Assembly (NCBI RefSeq): GCF_030823375.1
Contig: NZ_JAUSXB010000001.1
Span: forward strand, 558,001-622,000
Reading direction: 5' to 3'
Source: Pseudarthrobacter siccitolerans
GTDB taxonomy: Bacteria > Actinomycetota > Actinomycetes > Actinomycetales > Micrococcaceae
Length of the DNA: 64,000 nt
Under the pieces are notes generated by a model. It worked only from the letters and a program-made list of their open reading frames with translations, made no database searches and was not told the origin of the DNA. Positions 38,059-49,024 of this stretch are shown here, one piece after another. The position numbers and the translations under genes were made by a program. Numbering within the stretch: position 1 is the first letter of the stretch; the number at the start of each line of letters is the position of its first letter.

Positions 38059-39812
38059 GCTGGGACTCCGTTTCCGGCCGCAGCGGCCAGGTCTGAATCG
38101 GCGGTCAGTTGTAAATCGATGTAGTGCGAGATCCGGGCGGCGATCAGTCCGAAGGAGACAGCACCGGGATCGGGGTGGCCGAGGCTCTTTTCCGCCAGCG
38201 GGCGCGCCCTGCCCTTCAGGGGCCGCAGCCCGGCCGTCCGGGATGCCGCGGACTCAGCTGCCGCGGCGGCTGCCGCCAAGGCCCTGTCGACGGGAGCTCC
38301 GCCCTTGAGCTCTGCCAGGAATGCGTCCCGGAACGGAAGCAGTGCGTCCACCATCGTTTTGTCCCCGGCGTCGGCCTTGCCGAGTTCGGTGATTGCGCCG
38401 GCGAAGGCCTTCACCGCGGCGGCCGCGTCGGAGGCGTTGTAGCTTTCCTTATTGCCGAGTGCATGGCCGGTTGCGATGACGGCGGAGCCCCAGAGTGCGC
38501 CGGAGGTACCACCAGCGCGTTCACTCCAGGCCTCCCCGGCAACGGCCAGGATCCGGGCCACCGATGAACCGGACGCAGCTTCGGCCGCTGCGGCCGCGGC
38601 CTCCACACCGCGCCGCATTCCGATGCCGTGGTCACCATCCCCTGCGATTGCGTCCAGCTTGCCGAGTTCCTCTTCATGCTCGACGACGACGTCCCGCACC
38701 TGGGCGAGGACCCCCACGGCTTGCCGGCCGAGCTCCGCCGCTGCGGGGGCGGGCTGTTCGACATCGGCCGTTTCGGCGTCGTCGATCTCCGCCTTGGCGC
38801 GGGGTGCCCGCGGCGTCATGCTCCCCTTGCGGAAAGCCGCCGTGTCGGCGGGAGCGGCCCAGTACTGTTCGAGTTCCCCGTCCAGCCAGAGCAGGGTGAG
38901 GGACAGCCCGGACATGTCCAGGCTGGTGACCAGCTCGCCGCACTCCGGTTCAACCACAGTCAGGCCGGCGGCGGTGAGGAGCTTTTCGATCTTTCCGAAG
39001 AGCAGGAACAGCTCGTCGTACTTCACTGTCCCCAAGCCGTTGACGATTGCCACTACGCGGTCGCCGGCGTCTTCCGGTTTGTCGTTGAGGAGCTTCGAGA
39101 CCAGGAGTTCGGCGAGCTCTGAGGCGGTGGGCATGGGGTGCTCGGAGATTCCGGGCTCGCCGTGGATGCCCAGGCCCAGCGACATCTGGCCGGACGGGAC
39201 GTGGAACAGCGGATCGCTGGCGCCGGGAAGCGTGCAGCCGTCAAACGCCACGCCGAGTGAACGCGTGCGGTGGTTGGTCTTGATGGCCAGCCGCTCGACG
39301 TCGTCAAGGTTCAGGCCTGCTTCCGCGGCAGCACCGGCGACCTTGAAAACCGTCAGGTCCCCGGCGATGCCGCGCCGTTTCTCGAGCTGGTCGATGGGTG
39401 CGCTGGCAATGTCGTCGGTCACGGTGACCGTGCGGGTTTCGATGCCCTCGGCGTTGAGCCGGAGCTGGGCCTGGCCGAAGTGCAGGACATCGCCGGCGTA
39501 GTTGCCGTAGCTGAGCAGCACCCCGCCACCGGCGTTCGCCGCCTTGGCCACGCGGTAGACCTGTCCGGCCGCGGGCGAGGCGAACATGTTGCCGCAGGCC
39601 GCAGCGGTGGCAAGGCCGGGGCCCACCAGGCCGGAGAAGGCGGGGTAATGTCCGGAACCGCCGCCTACCACCAGGGCCACCTGGCCGGCCGGAACTTCGG
39701 TGGAGCGGACCACTCCGCCGTCCACCCGGGCTACATATCCCCGGTTGGCTGCCACAAAGCCGTCGAGTGCTTCATCCGCAAAGTTGGCGGGGTTGTCAAA
39801 GATCTGGGTCAT
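38055..39812 (-). CDS. Fused DhaK-DhaL dihydroxyacetone-type kinase, probable erythrulose kinase (LerK-like)
   Basis: The 585-residue protein joins DhaK (about 1-330), which binds the ketose through His217 in [10 protein letters not shown] and has [14 protein letters not shown] at 49-60, to DhaL (about 360-575), which binds ATP and Mg through the aspartates in [11 protein letters not shown] (387, 392, 394) and [11 protein letters not shown] single-chain ATP enzyme like this does not need the PTS protein DhaM, and no DhaM is nearby. LerK of Mycobacterium smegmatis has this layout and phosphorylates L-erythrulose. Dihydroxyacetone is an alternative substrate, but the two isomerases point to the C4 sugar. 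Confidence 0.88.
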   Translation of the reverse strand: MTQIFDNPANFADEALDGFVAANRGYVARVDGGVVRSTEVPAGQVALVVGGGSGHYPAFSGLVGPGLATAAACGNMFASPAAGQVYRVAKAANAGGGVLLSYGNYAGDVLHFGQAQLRLNAEGIETRTVTVTDDIASAPIDQLEKRRGIAGDLTVFKVAGAAAEAGLNLDDVERLAIKTNHRTRSLGVAFDGCTLPGASDPLFHVPSGQMSLGLGIHGEPGISEHPMPTASELAELLVSKLLNDKPEDAGDRVVAIVNGLGTVKYDELFLLFGKIEKLLTAAGLTVVEPECGELVTSLDMSGLSLTLLWLDGELEQYWAAPADTAAFRKGSMTPRAPRAKAEIDDAETADVEQPAPAAAELGRQAVGVLAQVRDVVVEHEEELGKLDAIAGDGDHGIGMRRGVEAAAAAAEAASGSSVARILAVAGEAWSERAGGTSGALWGSAVIATGHALGNKESYNASDAAAAVKAFAGAITELGKADAGDKTMVDALLPFRDAFLAELKGGAPVDRALAAAAAAAESAASRTAGLRPLKGRARPLAEKSLGHPDPGAVSFGLIAARISHYIDLQLTADSDLAAAAGNGVPA

Positions 39813-39871
39813 GGTTCCTCATTGAATCCTTGGTGGTGGAGCGGTATCCGGGTTCCAGCGCCCGGCTGCAG

Positions 39872-40888
39872 TCAGACGGTGCTGAGTTCAGGGGTGGACG
39901 GCTGCTGCCGCCCCTGGGCCACCTGGCTCCGGCCAAGTGCGTAGCCGTCCGTCTTCGGGAGCACATGGCGGCGCAGGTATTCCTGGTTGCTGGCGGTCAC
40001 GCTGAGGCCGTCCCCGCCGTAGTGCTCGGTGCAGAGGATGCCCTGGAAGCCAACGGAGAGGGCAAGCTTGAAGGCCTCACGGTAGTTGATGAGGCCGTTT
40101 TCCATCGGAGCCGGCATCGTGACGTACACGTCGCGGGCCACGTCCTCGTCCCGGATGTAGTTCTTCATATGCCAGTAGTTGGAGTAGGGCAGGGTCTTCG
40201 CCACCATCTCGCGCCAGTCCTCGATGGGCCGGTGGAGCCGGATCAGGTTGCCGAGATCGGGGTTGAGTCCAACGTTGGCCAGCCCGATGTCCTGGACCAG
40301 CCGCACAGATGCATCCGCGGTGCCAAGGTAGGTGTCTTCGTACATTTCGAGCGAGAGGAGGATGCCTACCTCTGCGGCGTGCCGGCCAAGCTCGCGGAGG
40401 CGGGAGACTGCATTGTTCCACGCTTCCTTGTCCCCCACCGGATCCTTGTGACCTTCGACCGTCCAGAACCACAGCTGCTTTTGCTGCTCGGGCGTGATGG
40501 CCTGGTGGAGTCCGAATGACACAACCTCGCAGCCCAGTTCCGCAGCAGCATCGATGGTGCGGTGGCTGTAGGCAAGATTGGCTTCCCAGTTGCCTTCCTC
40601 GATGACGCTGCGGCGGATTGCAGAGATGACCGGTGTGCCGATGCCCACCTCTTCGGCTGTCTGCTTGAACTCGGCAAGGCGATCCTTGCCGAGGTCGCCC
40701 GGACGGACCCAACTGTCAGTGAGGTCCGCGTTCGCGAACCCCGCTTCTTTTACCTCAGTCAGCACTTCGGCCCATACGGAAGGTTCTGCCTCATTGACGT
40801 GCACTCCGGCGGCGTCGGTAGAGGGGAACTGCAGCAACGCTGCTGTGATCGGCCAGTTGTCTGCTGTATAGCTCAAGTGTCTGCTCAT
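39872..40888 (-). CDS. Xylose-isomerase-like TIM-barrel protein, OiaC-like decarboxylase candidate
   Basis: The 338-residue protein has the four metal ligands of the AP_endonuc_2/xylose-isomerase-like barrel: Glu181 (LSLEMYED), Asp211 (LNPDLGN), His240 (NYWHMKN) and Glu288 (CTEHYGGDG). The family includes isomerases, epimerases and OiaC, which decarboxylates 3-oxo-isoapionate to L-erythrulose. The downstream kinase and isomerases use erythrulose, so a decarboxylase producing it fits well. An isomerase or epimerase role is the main alternative. It is the first catabolic gene after the GntR gene and carries a CCTATAGG operator before its ATG. Confidence 0.75.
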   Translation of the reverse strand: MSRHLSYTADNWPITAALLQFPSTDAAGVHVNEAEPSVWAEVLTEVKEAGFANADLTDSWVRPGDLGKDRLAEFKQTAEEVGIGTPVISAIRRSVIEEGNWEANLAYSHRTIDAAAELGCEVVSFGLHQAITPEQQKQLWFWTVEGHKDPVGDKEAWNNAVSRLRELGRHAAEVGILLSLEMYEDTYLGTADASVRLVQDIGLANVGLNPDLGNLIRLHRPIEDWREMVAKTLPYSNYWHMKNYIRDEDVARDVYVTMPAPMENGLINYREAFKLALSVGFQGILCTEHYGGDGLSVTASNQEYLRRHVLPKTDGYALGRSQVAQGRQQPSTPELSTV

Positions 40889-40903
40889 TTCGTGGATCGT
40901 CTT

Positions 40904-40913
40904 TCCTATAGGA
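40904..40913. promoter_or_regulatory. GntR operator upstream of the catabolic operon
   Basis: TCCTATAGGA is a 10-bp perfect palindrome 16 bases before the first catabolic gene. The core CCTATAGG recurs at 41763-41770 before the GntR gene, in the context AAATCCTATAGG at both sites. It fits a dimeric GntR/FCD repressor. Confidence 0.7.
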
Positions 40914-40932
40914 TTTACTATCGAGGAAATGT

Positions 40933-40938
40933 TGTCAA
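40933..40938 (-). promoter_or_regulatory. Consensus -35 hexamer of the catabolic operon
   Basis: TTGACA stands on the minus strand 19 bases upstream of the palindrome. No clear -10 at 17 bases is seen; TAAATC or the operator itself is a candidate. The layout would let a bound repressor block the polymerase. Confidence 0.4.
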
Positions 40939-41025
40939 GATCACGTTGTTAGAGGAGGGTGTCGGAGAGGAGCGCCAGCCGTGCGGGGTGGTTTTTCGAT
41001 TTCCGGGTTCAGGCTTGAGGCCGGT

Positions 41026-41754
41026 TCAACTTTCCGGGGCGGCGGCGATCGCCCTCGACCGCACTTGTTGAATGTGCGCCGCCATGGCTGCTTCTGCTTC
41101 ACCGGGATCACCGGCGGAGATAGCCTTCAGGACGGCTTCATGCTCGGCTATGGCGCATTCCGCGTCAGTGATGCCTACTCCCCCGAAAAGCCGGAACCGC
41201 TGGACCTGGCCGCCGAGAGCCGAATACGCGGCTTCCATGAACTGGTTTCCGGTCTGCCGCGCAATGAGCTGGTGAAACCGCTCGTCGGCCTCCAGATAGT
41301 CTTTGAAGTCGGCGAAGGCCGGTCCCCGCGGAGCGGACTTCAAGTCCCGAACGGCCTTTTTCAGCTCCGCCAGGCCTCCTTTGTCCATGCGTTCGCAGGC
41401 AAGCCGGGCGTTGACCGGCTCGATGGCCAGCCTTGCCTCCATCAGTTCGGCAAAGTCCTCACGGGTGAAGACCGGGGCCACCCGGTAGCCTTTGAGCGCC
41501 ACCCGGCGGACCATTCCGGTGTGCTCCAGCCGGGCAAGCGCTTCGCGGACCGGCGTCGGTGAAACGTCGAGGTCCCTGGCAGTTCCGTCGATGCTGACTA
41601 CCGACCCCGGCGCCAGACGGCCATCCATGAGGGACGCCAGGAGCTCGGTGTAAACGTGATCAGCCAGCACCTGGCGGTTTACAGCGCGGCCGGAACGGCG
41701 GGAAGCCACCTGGTCCGGTGGAGTGGCATCAGTGCTGCCGGAGGCTTTCTGCAT
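41026..41754 (-). CDS. GntR-family (FCD) transcriptional repressor of the catabolic operon
   Basis: The 242-residue protein has an N-terminal winged HTH (VYTELLASLMDGRLAPGS, DLDVSPTPVREALARLEHTG) and a C-terminal FCD helical ligand-binding domain (ELMEARLAIEPVNARLACER, DERFHQLIARQTGN, EHEAVLKAISAGDPGEAEAAM). FCD regulators often bind organic or sugar acids through a metal; the ligand is probably the operon's substrate or an intermediate. Its own promoter overlaps a CCTATAGG palindrome, which implies autoregulation. The ATG starts about 8 bases after the likely -10, so the mRNA may be leaderless. Confidence 0.88.
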   Translation of the reverse strand: MQKASGSTDATPPDQVASRRSGRAVNRQVLADHVYTELLASLMDGRLAPGSVVSIDGTARDLDVSPTPVREALARLEHTGMVRRVALKGYRVAPVFTREDFAELMEARLAIEPVNARLACERMDKGGLAELKKAVRDLKSAPRGPAFADFKDYLEADERFHQLIARQTGNQFMEAAYSALGGQVQRFRLFGGVGITDAECAIAEHEAVLKAISAGDPGEAEAAMAAHIQQVRSRAIAAAPES

Positions 41755-41760
41755 GGTTAA

Positions 41761-41772
41761 ATCCTATAGGGT
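41761..41772. promoter_or_regulatory. GntR operator and -10 region of the GntR gene
   Basis: ATCCTATAGGGT contains the same CCTATAGG core as 40905-40912. On the minus strand TATAGG can serve as the -10, with GTCAAC about 17-18 bases upstream as the -35. Repressor binding here would shut off the regulator's own transcription. Confidence 0.65.
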
Positions 41773-41833
41773 TGCCCGGATCTGCAGTTGACCGGCGATG
41801 ACATAAACGGCGCTGACGCAAACGGCGATGGCA

Positions 41834-41871
41834 CAAAAAAGCCCCGGCCGGGCTGACCCGGCCAGGGCTCC
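41834..41871 (-). terminator. Intrinsic terminator after nusB
   Basis: On the minus strand GAGCCCTGGCCGGG, a TCAG loop and CCCGGCCGGGGC form a strong GC stem followed by TTTTTT. It lies just after the nusB stop and ends the shikimate-efp-nusB transcript. Confidence 0.9.
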
Positions 41872-41891
41872 TTGATGTCGCTGTCCTGGGA

Positions 41892-42302
41892 CTATGCCAG
41901 CAGGGAAGGCTTCAGCTGCTGCAGCCGGCCGAGCAGGCCGTTAATGAATTGCGGCGACTCGTCGGTGGAGAGCGTCTTGGCCAGCGCCACCGCTTCACTC
42001 ACCGCCACGCCGTCCGGGACGTCGTCGTTGTACAGGAGCTCCCAGGTACCTATCCGCAGGATGATGCGGTCCACCGACGGCATCCGCTCAAGACTCCAGC
42101 CCTGCGAGTAGGTTTCGAGGAATTCGTCGATCGCAGCCTGCTGGGACAGCACGCCTTCAACGATTTCCAGGGTGTAGGGGTTGATGATCTGGTCTGTCTT
42201 CTCCCGGCGCGCACGAAGCACGTCGAAAGCCGAAACCGAGCGCTGCTCGGCTTCGAAAAGGACATCCAGGGCCCTGTTTCGGGCTTTACCGCGGGCGCTC
42301 AC
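41892..42302 (-). CDS. nusB: Transcription antitermination factor NusB
   Basis: The 136-residue helical protein carries the NusB signatures ARNRALDVLFEAEQR and PSVDRIILRIGTWELLY, and ends with DESPQFINGLLGRL. With NusE (S10) it binds boxA RNA in rRNA leaders. The GTG start overlaps the efp stop by one base. It is the last gene of its transcript; a strong terminator follows. Confidence 0.96.
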   Translation of the reverse strand: MSARGKARNRALDVLFEAEQRSVSAFDVLRARREKTDQIINPYTLEIVEGVLSQQAAIDEFLETYSQGWSLERMPSVDRIILRIGTWELLYNDDVPDGVAVSEAVALAKTLSTDESPQFINGLLGRLQQLKPSLLA

Positions 42303-42865
42303 TACTCGCTGACCCGGCCAAGGTAGCTGCCGTCGCGGGTGTCTACCTTGACTTTGGTGTTGTTCTCGATGAACAGCGGGACCTGGATCTCGTAGCCGGT
42401 TTCCAGGGTTGCGGGCTTGGTGCCGGCGGAGGAGCGGTCGCCCTGCAGGCCGGGCTCGGTGTAGGTGATTTCGAGGACAACGCTCGGCGGCAGCTCGATG
42501 TAGAGCGGGTTGCCCTCGTGGATGGCGATGTTGACCATCTGGTTCTCAAGCATGAAGTTGGTGGCGTCGCCAACGGTCGCACCGGAGACCGTGATCTGGT
42601 CGTAGTCGGAGGTGTCCATGAACACGAAGTCCGCGCCGTCCTGGTAGAGGTACTGGTAGTCGCGGCGGTCCACGGTGGCGGTCTCGATCTTGAGCCCGGC
42701 GTTGAACGTCTTGTCCACGACCTTGCCGGACATCACGTTGCGCATTTTGGTCCGCACGAAGGCGCCACCCTTGCCCGGCTTGACGTGCTGGAATTCGATA
42801 ATGTTCCAGAGCTGGCCCTCAAGCTTCAGGACCGTTCCGTTCTTGATGTCGTTAGTGGTTGCCAC
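42302..42865 (-). CDS. efp: Elongation factor P
   Basis: EF-P helps ribosomes pass polyproline stretches. The 187-residue three-domain protein has the KPGKGGAF loop with Lys32 at the position that is modified in some bacteria; no modifying enzymes are seen here. [19 protein letters not shown] and the C-terminal [23 protein letters not shown] (split as [12 protein letters not shown] and [11 protein letters not shown]) are typical. The start is a GTG at 42865. It precedes nusB directly. Confidence 0.97.
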   Translation of the reverse strand: MATTNDIKNGTVLKLEGQLWNIIEFQHVKPGKGGAFVRTKMRNVMSGKVVDKTFNAGLKIETATVDRRDYQYLYQDGADFVFMDTSDYDQITVSGATVGDATNFMLENQMVNIAIHEGNPLYIELPPSVVLEITYTEPGLQGDRSSAGTKPATLETGYEIQVPLFIENNTKVKVDTRDGSYLGRVSE

Positions 42866-43037
42866 TGGTTTCCTCTGGTTTCTTTGTCTGGGTCACGTTG
42901 TCAGACGTTGTATGCCGGGCGGGCACGCCAATCGGCTCGCCAGCGCGTGTTTGTCAAAAATCGGGTCTCGAAAAAATTCAAGTACCATTCTACCGGTAAA
43001 TCGGGGGTGCCCCGGGTATGGTGTCCGCCGGAGGGCG

Positions 43038-43555
43038 TCAGCAGGCCAGGTCCAGCACGTCCCGGGCGCGCTGGAGGGCCACGGTGGAGGAGTAAATCAG
43101 GGCGGCATCAGCAGATTCGGCCACCCGCAAATCCAGGGCACGGGCAAAGGACTCAACGGCGGCCGAGGTCTGCCCGGCCGTGTATTGGGTCTTGCCCAGG
43201 AACTGCAGGACCAGTGCCTCACGGGGTGTCCCCTGTACTTCGACGAGCAGCTGCCGGAACAGCTCCACGGCCCGGTCCAGGCGGTTGGAAACCCGGAGCA
43301 CTTCGGCTTCGAACGCCCGCAGTTTGAACGATTCGGGATCCTTGAAGCGCGCTTCGGCCAGCAGTTCGGCAGCTTCAGCGGCGTGCCCTTCGACCAGCAG
43401 GACAAAGATGTGGTCTGCCGGGTCGCTGGAGACCGCCAGAGCTTCCCGGCACGCGTCCTCGTTCACGATTTCCGGCAGCAGTGATTCGGGGTTGATGCGG
43501 ATACCCGGGAACCCGGCCTCGGGCCAGTCCGTGGTGCCTTCCATGTCGCCCTGCA

Positions 43556-43556
<1 letters not shown>
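43038..43556 (-). CDS. Tetratricopeptide-like protein, 172 aa
   Basis: The protein has an N-terminal segment of about 35 residues and then helical repeats of the TPR type (DHIFVLLVEGHAAEAAELL, AEVLRVSNRLDRAVELFRQL, LGKTQYTAGQTSAAVESFARAL), ending in LQRARDVLDLAC. It is probably a cytoplasmic protein-binding protein of unknown role. Its start overlaps the aroB stop as TGATG, so it is translated with the shikimate genes. Other actinobacteria often have pepQ or aroQ at this place. Confidence 0.75.
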
Positions 43557-45210
<1,654 letters not shown>

Positions 45211-46410
45211 TTACTGGCCGATCGAGTCCAGGGACGCCGGGATGTTGTCCAGGTAACCCTTGATGTTCCGTGCGGTTTCCGCCACGGAGTCGCCGCCGAA
45301 CTTTTCGCTGACAGCCTCCGCCAGGACCAGCGCCACCATGGCTTCAGCCACAACGCCGGCGGCTGGTACGGCACAGACGTCGGAGCGCTGGTGGTGGGCC
45401 TTGGCAGCCTCGCCGGTGCTGACGTCGATGGTCTTCAGGGCGCGGGGCACAGTGGCGATGGGCTTCATGGCTGCGCGGACACGGAGCACGTCACCGATGC
45501 TCATGCCGCCCTCAATGCCGCCGGCCCGGTTGCTGGTGCGGATGATGCGGCCGTCGGCGTCCTTGACGATTTCGTCATGGGCCGCGGAGCCGCGGCGTGC
45601 GGCGGTGAGGAATCCGTCGCCGACTTCCACGCCCTTGATCGCCTGGATGCCCATCAGGGCGGCGGCCAGCCTGCCGTCAAGCCTGCGGTCCCAGTGGACA
45701 TAGCTTCCCAGTCCCGGCGGGAGTCCGTAGGCGAGGACCTCAACAACGCCGCCCAGGGTTTCGCCCTCCTTATGGGCTGCATCTACCTCGGCCACCATAG
45801 CGTCGGAGGTTTCGCGGTCGAAGCAGCGCAGCGGGTCAGCGTCCAGGGCCAGCACATTGGCCGGTACTGGCAGCGGGCGTCCCTCAGGAACAGTGACACT
45901 GGCGATGGACACTGTGTGGCTGACGAGTTCTATCCCGAGATGCTTCAGGAAACGGGCCGCAACGGTGCCGAGGGCCACGCGGGTGGCGGTTTCGCGGGCG
46001 CTGGCGCGTTCCAGGACGGGGCGGGCTTCGTCGAACCCGTATTTCTGCATCCCGGTGAAGTCGGCATGGCCGGGGCGGGGCCGCGTCAGGGGCGCGTTGC
46101 GGGCCTGGTCGGCGAGTATTTCAGCGTCAACGGGATCGGAAGACATGATCTGCTCCCATTTGGGCCATTCGGTGTTGCCTACCTGGATGGCCACGGGACC
46201 GCCCTGCGTGATTCCGTGCCGCACGCCGCCCAGGATGGTCACCACGTCCTGTTCGAACTTCATGCGTGCGCCGCGTCCGTAGCCCAGGCGCCGGCGGGCC
46301 AGTGAATCGGCAATGTGCCCGCTGGTGATTTCCACACCGGCGGGGACGCCTTCAATAATTCCCATCAGAGCCGGACCATGGGATTCACCGGCAGTCAACC
46401 AACGCAACAT
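45211..46410 (-). CDS. aroC: Chorismate synthase
   Basis: This FMNH2-dependent enzyme makes chorismate from EPSP. The signature starts are [15 protein letters not shown] and [14 protein letters not shown], with [15 protein letters not shown] and [14 protein letters not shown] later. I begin at the ATG at 46410, which gives the usual [12 protein letters not shown] start; an ATG three codons upstream (46419) is also in frame. The protein is 399 residues. Confidence 0.96.
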   Translation of the reverse strand: MLRWLTAGESHGPALMGIIEGVPAGVEITSGHIADSLARRRLGYGRGARMKFEQDVVTILGGVRHGITQGGPVAIQVGNTEWPKWEQIMSSDPVDAEILADQARNAPLTRPRPGHADFTGMQKYGFDEARPVLERASARETATRVALGTVAARFLKHLGIELVSHTVSIASVTVPEGRPLPVPANVLALDADPLRCFDRETSDAMVAEVDAAHKEGETLGGVVEVLAYGLPPGLGSYVHWDRRLDGRLAAALMGIQAIKGVEVGDGFLTAARRGSAAHDEIVKDADGRIIRTSNRAGGIEGGMSIGDVLRVRAAMKPIATVPRALKTIDVSTGEAAKAHHQRSDVCAVPAAGVVAEAMVALVLAEAVSEKFGGDSVAETARNIKGYLDNIPASLDSIGQ

Positions 46411-46436
46411 ATTTTCCATCCTGCCACGTATGGCGG

Positions 46437-47297
46437 TTACAACGCCCGTCGGGGAAGGCCGACTGCGTCACACATCACATCTATGACGGATGCGTTAACT
46501 TCCTCTTCGAGCCGGCTGAACAGGCGGACCTGTTCCACGGCCTGGTACAGCAACATTTCAAGACCGGGCACTACGGCGCCGCCGCCGGCCTGCCAGACGG
46601 ACGCGATCAGGCTGGGCCAGGGATCGTAGGCCACATCCAGTAAAACACCGGGCGTGGGGGTCTTCAGGGCGGCGATTTCGGCGGCCAGCCCGTCGGCAGC
46701 GCGCGGCGGCAGGGTGGAGATGACGACGTCGGCAGCAGCCGTGGGTGCCGCGGCTTCCGTCATGGGCTGCACGTCCACGACGATGCCAAGGCTGTCCGCA
46801 GCGTTACGGACATCCGCGGCGCGTGCAGGATCGCGCACGAAGATGCGGGCCGAACCCGCGCCGAGTTCCTTCAGGGCCGCCACGGCGGCTGCCGCCGTTC
46901 CGCCCGCACCGAGGACCACGGGTGCTTCCGGTGTGCGGGCGCCCGCGTGCCGGACCGCGTTTACGATTCCGGCAACATCCGTATTGGATCCGACGGTCCG
47001 GAAGCCGCTCCCGTGCTGTTCGAAGGACACCGTGTTCACAACACCCAGGGTCCGGGCCACGCCGCGGACCTCATCCACCTGAGCCACCATGGCCGCCTTC
47101 AAGGGCATGGTGACGGACAGTCCGCGCCAGCCCGGCTGGTCCCGGACCTGGCGCATCAGCGACGGCAACAGTTCCTCGGTGACGTCAATGGCCGTGTAGC
47201 TGATGCCGACGCCCAGCCTGCTGTACGCCGCGTGATGCAGCGCCGGCGATTTGGAGTGGCTGATCGGGTGGCCCAGGACGGCTGCCCGAAGACTCAT
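46437..47297 (-). CDS. aroE: Shikimate 5-dehydrogenase
   Basis: The enzyme reduces 3-dehydroshikimate with NADPH. The substrate site [16 protein letters not shown], the catalytic Lys in VTMPLKAAM, the SNTDVAG Asp, and the cofactor loop [14 protein letters not shown] are intact. Start at the ATG at 47297, whose ATGA overlaps the mltG stop; the frame upstream to 47324 is within mltG. The 286-residue length is normal. Confidence 0.95.
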   Translation of the reverse strand: MSLRAAVLGHPISHSKSPALHHAAYSRLGVGISYTAIDVTEELLPSLMRQVRDQPGWRGLSVTMPLKAAMVAQVDEVRGVARTLGVVNTVSFEQHGSGFRTVGSNTDVAGIVNAVRHAGARTPEAPVVLGAGGTAAAAVAALKELGAGSARIFVRDPARAADVRNAADSLGIVVDVQPMTEAAAPTAAADVVISTLPPRAADGLAAEIAALKTPTPGVLLDVAYDPWPSLIASVWQAGGGAVVPGLEMLLYQAVEQVRLFSRLEEEVNASVIDVMCDAVGLPRRAL

Positions 47298-49024
47298 GTG
47301 CAGCGGCCGACGTTTGCCGTGCACCAGGCGTTGTACTGCTCAACGTAGCCGTTGTGCTCCGCCAGGGTGCGGGAGAACTTCGTCTCCTTGGTGTCGAGGT
47401 TGACGGTCACCCAGTACAGGTAATCGTTGGCCTTCGGCCTGGCGGCAGCATCGATGGCCGTTTTGCCCGGCGAACCGATGGGGCCAGGGGGCAGGCCGGG
47501 GTTGGCATAGGTGTTGTAAGGGTTCGACTTGTCCTGACGCTGCTCGTCCGTGAAGTTGAAGCTCCTGGTGCCAAGGCCATAGGTCACGGCCGAGTCCACC
47601 TGCAGGAACCCGCCGGTCTGGTCATTGGGCTTCAGCCGGTTGTAGATGGCACCGGCCACGTCGCCGTAGTCCGCCTGGCCGCCCTCTGCCTGGACGATGC
47701 TGGCGACAACCACGGCTTCGTACTGTTTGGCCGGATCGGTAATGCCCTGCGAGACAAGCTCGTCAACGGTGGTTTTCACCAGAGACTGAAGGATGTCCTT
47801 CGCGGACGTGCCGAGCGGGTAGCGGTGCTCCCCCGGCGCCAGGAACCCTTCCAGGTTCTTTGCGCTGGCGGGCAGTCCGAACTCGGCCGGCTGGTCGCTG
47901 AGGGCCTTCAGGTCCTGGATGGAGACTCCGGATCCTTCCGAGATGGCCTGGAGTGACTCGCCAATACGGAGCCCGGCACTGAGGGCAAAGTAGATGACCT
48001 TGGTCTTGTCTTTGCCGAGCAGCACGTTCACGGCGTCGCTGTTCTTCATCTCGGTTTTGAAGGTGTAGTCGCCCGGGGCGAGCGTCCCCCCGGAGGCGGT
48101 GAACGCCTGCAGGAAGGTATCGGCGTTCGCGACCACGTGTTGGCTTTCCAGGGCGCTGGCCACCGCTCGCGTGCCTTCGCCATTTTGGACGGTCACCACA
48201 ACTTCCCCCGTTCCGGGGCCCGGGAAATCGCTGGGCTTGTCATTGCCCAGCAGGGGCTTGAGGAACTGTGCGCCAACCGCGACTGCAGTGACAAAAACTG
48301 CAAGGGTCAGAAACAGCGCCAGCAGCCTGCGGCGCCGACGGACCTTTTTGGACGGCTTGGCCACTACCGTTGCGGCCGCAGGGCCGGGCAGGAACTCGTG
48401 GTGCCCGTCGTCGTGCCCGTCGTCATAGTGCGCATTCTCGTAGTGCCCCTGGCCGTAATGCCCGTCGTGATGAAGGGTCTCGTCATGAGGCAGGCCCTCG
48501 TGGTGGCCGTGACCCTCTGCATAGTGGACGCCGCCGTCGTAGTGCATGTCCGCTGCGTGCTGGTGCCCGGCCAGGGCCGGCTCGTAGGAAGCGTGGACGT
48601 CCTCGTGAGGAATCGCCTCATGAAGCTGGGTAGCAGGCGCATCCGACGCGTGGGTGTGGTGATGTACGTCGGCTTCCACCGGCTGCTCAAAGGAATGCGG
48701 AGCGGACTGCGGCTCATCCTGATGGACATCCTGGATGGACGGCGGTGCTGCCGGAGCGGCCGGAACGGGCTGCTCTTCGGGGACCGGAGGAGCCGAGGCG
48801 GGCTCTTCGCGAGCCGGAGGGGCCACCGCGGCCGGCGGCTCGGCGGGTACGGGCGGCACGTCGTGTCCTGTTTCGTACGCCTGTTCGTACGCCTGCTCAG
48901 GGACGGTGCCCTGAAGCCCGGTGTTCGAGGTCTTCTCCCGCGCCCGGATTTCCTTGCGGGTCAGCGGCCTCGCTGCCCCGGCGTCCAAGGGGCCGGAAGC
49001 GTCGTCAATGTTGGCAGGGCTCAC
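47294..49024 (-). CDS. mltG: Endolytic murein transglycosylase MltG with a His-rich cytoplasmic extension
   Basis: MltG cleaves new glycan strands at the membrane. The C-terminal half has the YceG signature: a LysM-like region (GLRIGESLQAISEGSGV) and the catalytic Glu in VASIVQAEGGQ, followed by DVAGAIYNRLKPN. One membrane helix lies at about 233-252 after a run of arginines. The N-terminus is unusual: about 230 cytoplasmic residues, first Pro/Glu/Ala-rich, then a stretch (101-209) with 25 histidines, many in HY, HD, GH and EGH pairs. This could bind metal ions or a partner. The GTG start overlaps the ruvX stop as GTGA. Confidence 0.92.
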   Translation of the reverse strand: MSPANIDDASGPLDAGAARPLTRKEIRAREKTSNTGLQGTVPEQAYEQAYETGHDVPPVPAEPPAAVAPPAREEPASAPPVPEEQPVPAAPAAPPSIQDVHQDEPQSAPHSFEQPVEADVHHHTHASDAPATQLHEAIPHEDVHASYEPALAGHQHAADMHYDGGVHYAEGHGHHEGLPHDETLHHDGHYGQGHYENAHYDDGHDDGHHEFLPGPAAATVVAKPSKKVRRRRRLLALFLTLAVFVTAVAVGAQFLKPLLGNDKPSDFPGPGTGEVVVTVQNGEGTRAVASALESQHVVANADTFLQAFTASGGTLAPGDYTFKTEMKNSDAVNVLLGKDKTKVIYFALSAGLRIGESLQAISEGSGVSIQDLKALSDQPAEFGLPASAKNLEGFLAPGEHRYPLGTSAKDILQSLVKTTVDELVSQGITDPAKQYEAVVVASIVQAEGGQADYGDVAGAIYNRLKPNDQTGGFLQVDSAVTYGLGTRSFNFTDEQRQDKSNPYNTYANPGLPPGPIGSPGKTAIDAAARPKANDYLYWVTVNLDTKETKFSRTLAEHNGYVEQYNAWCTANVGRCT

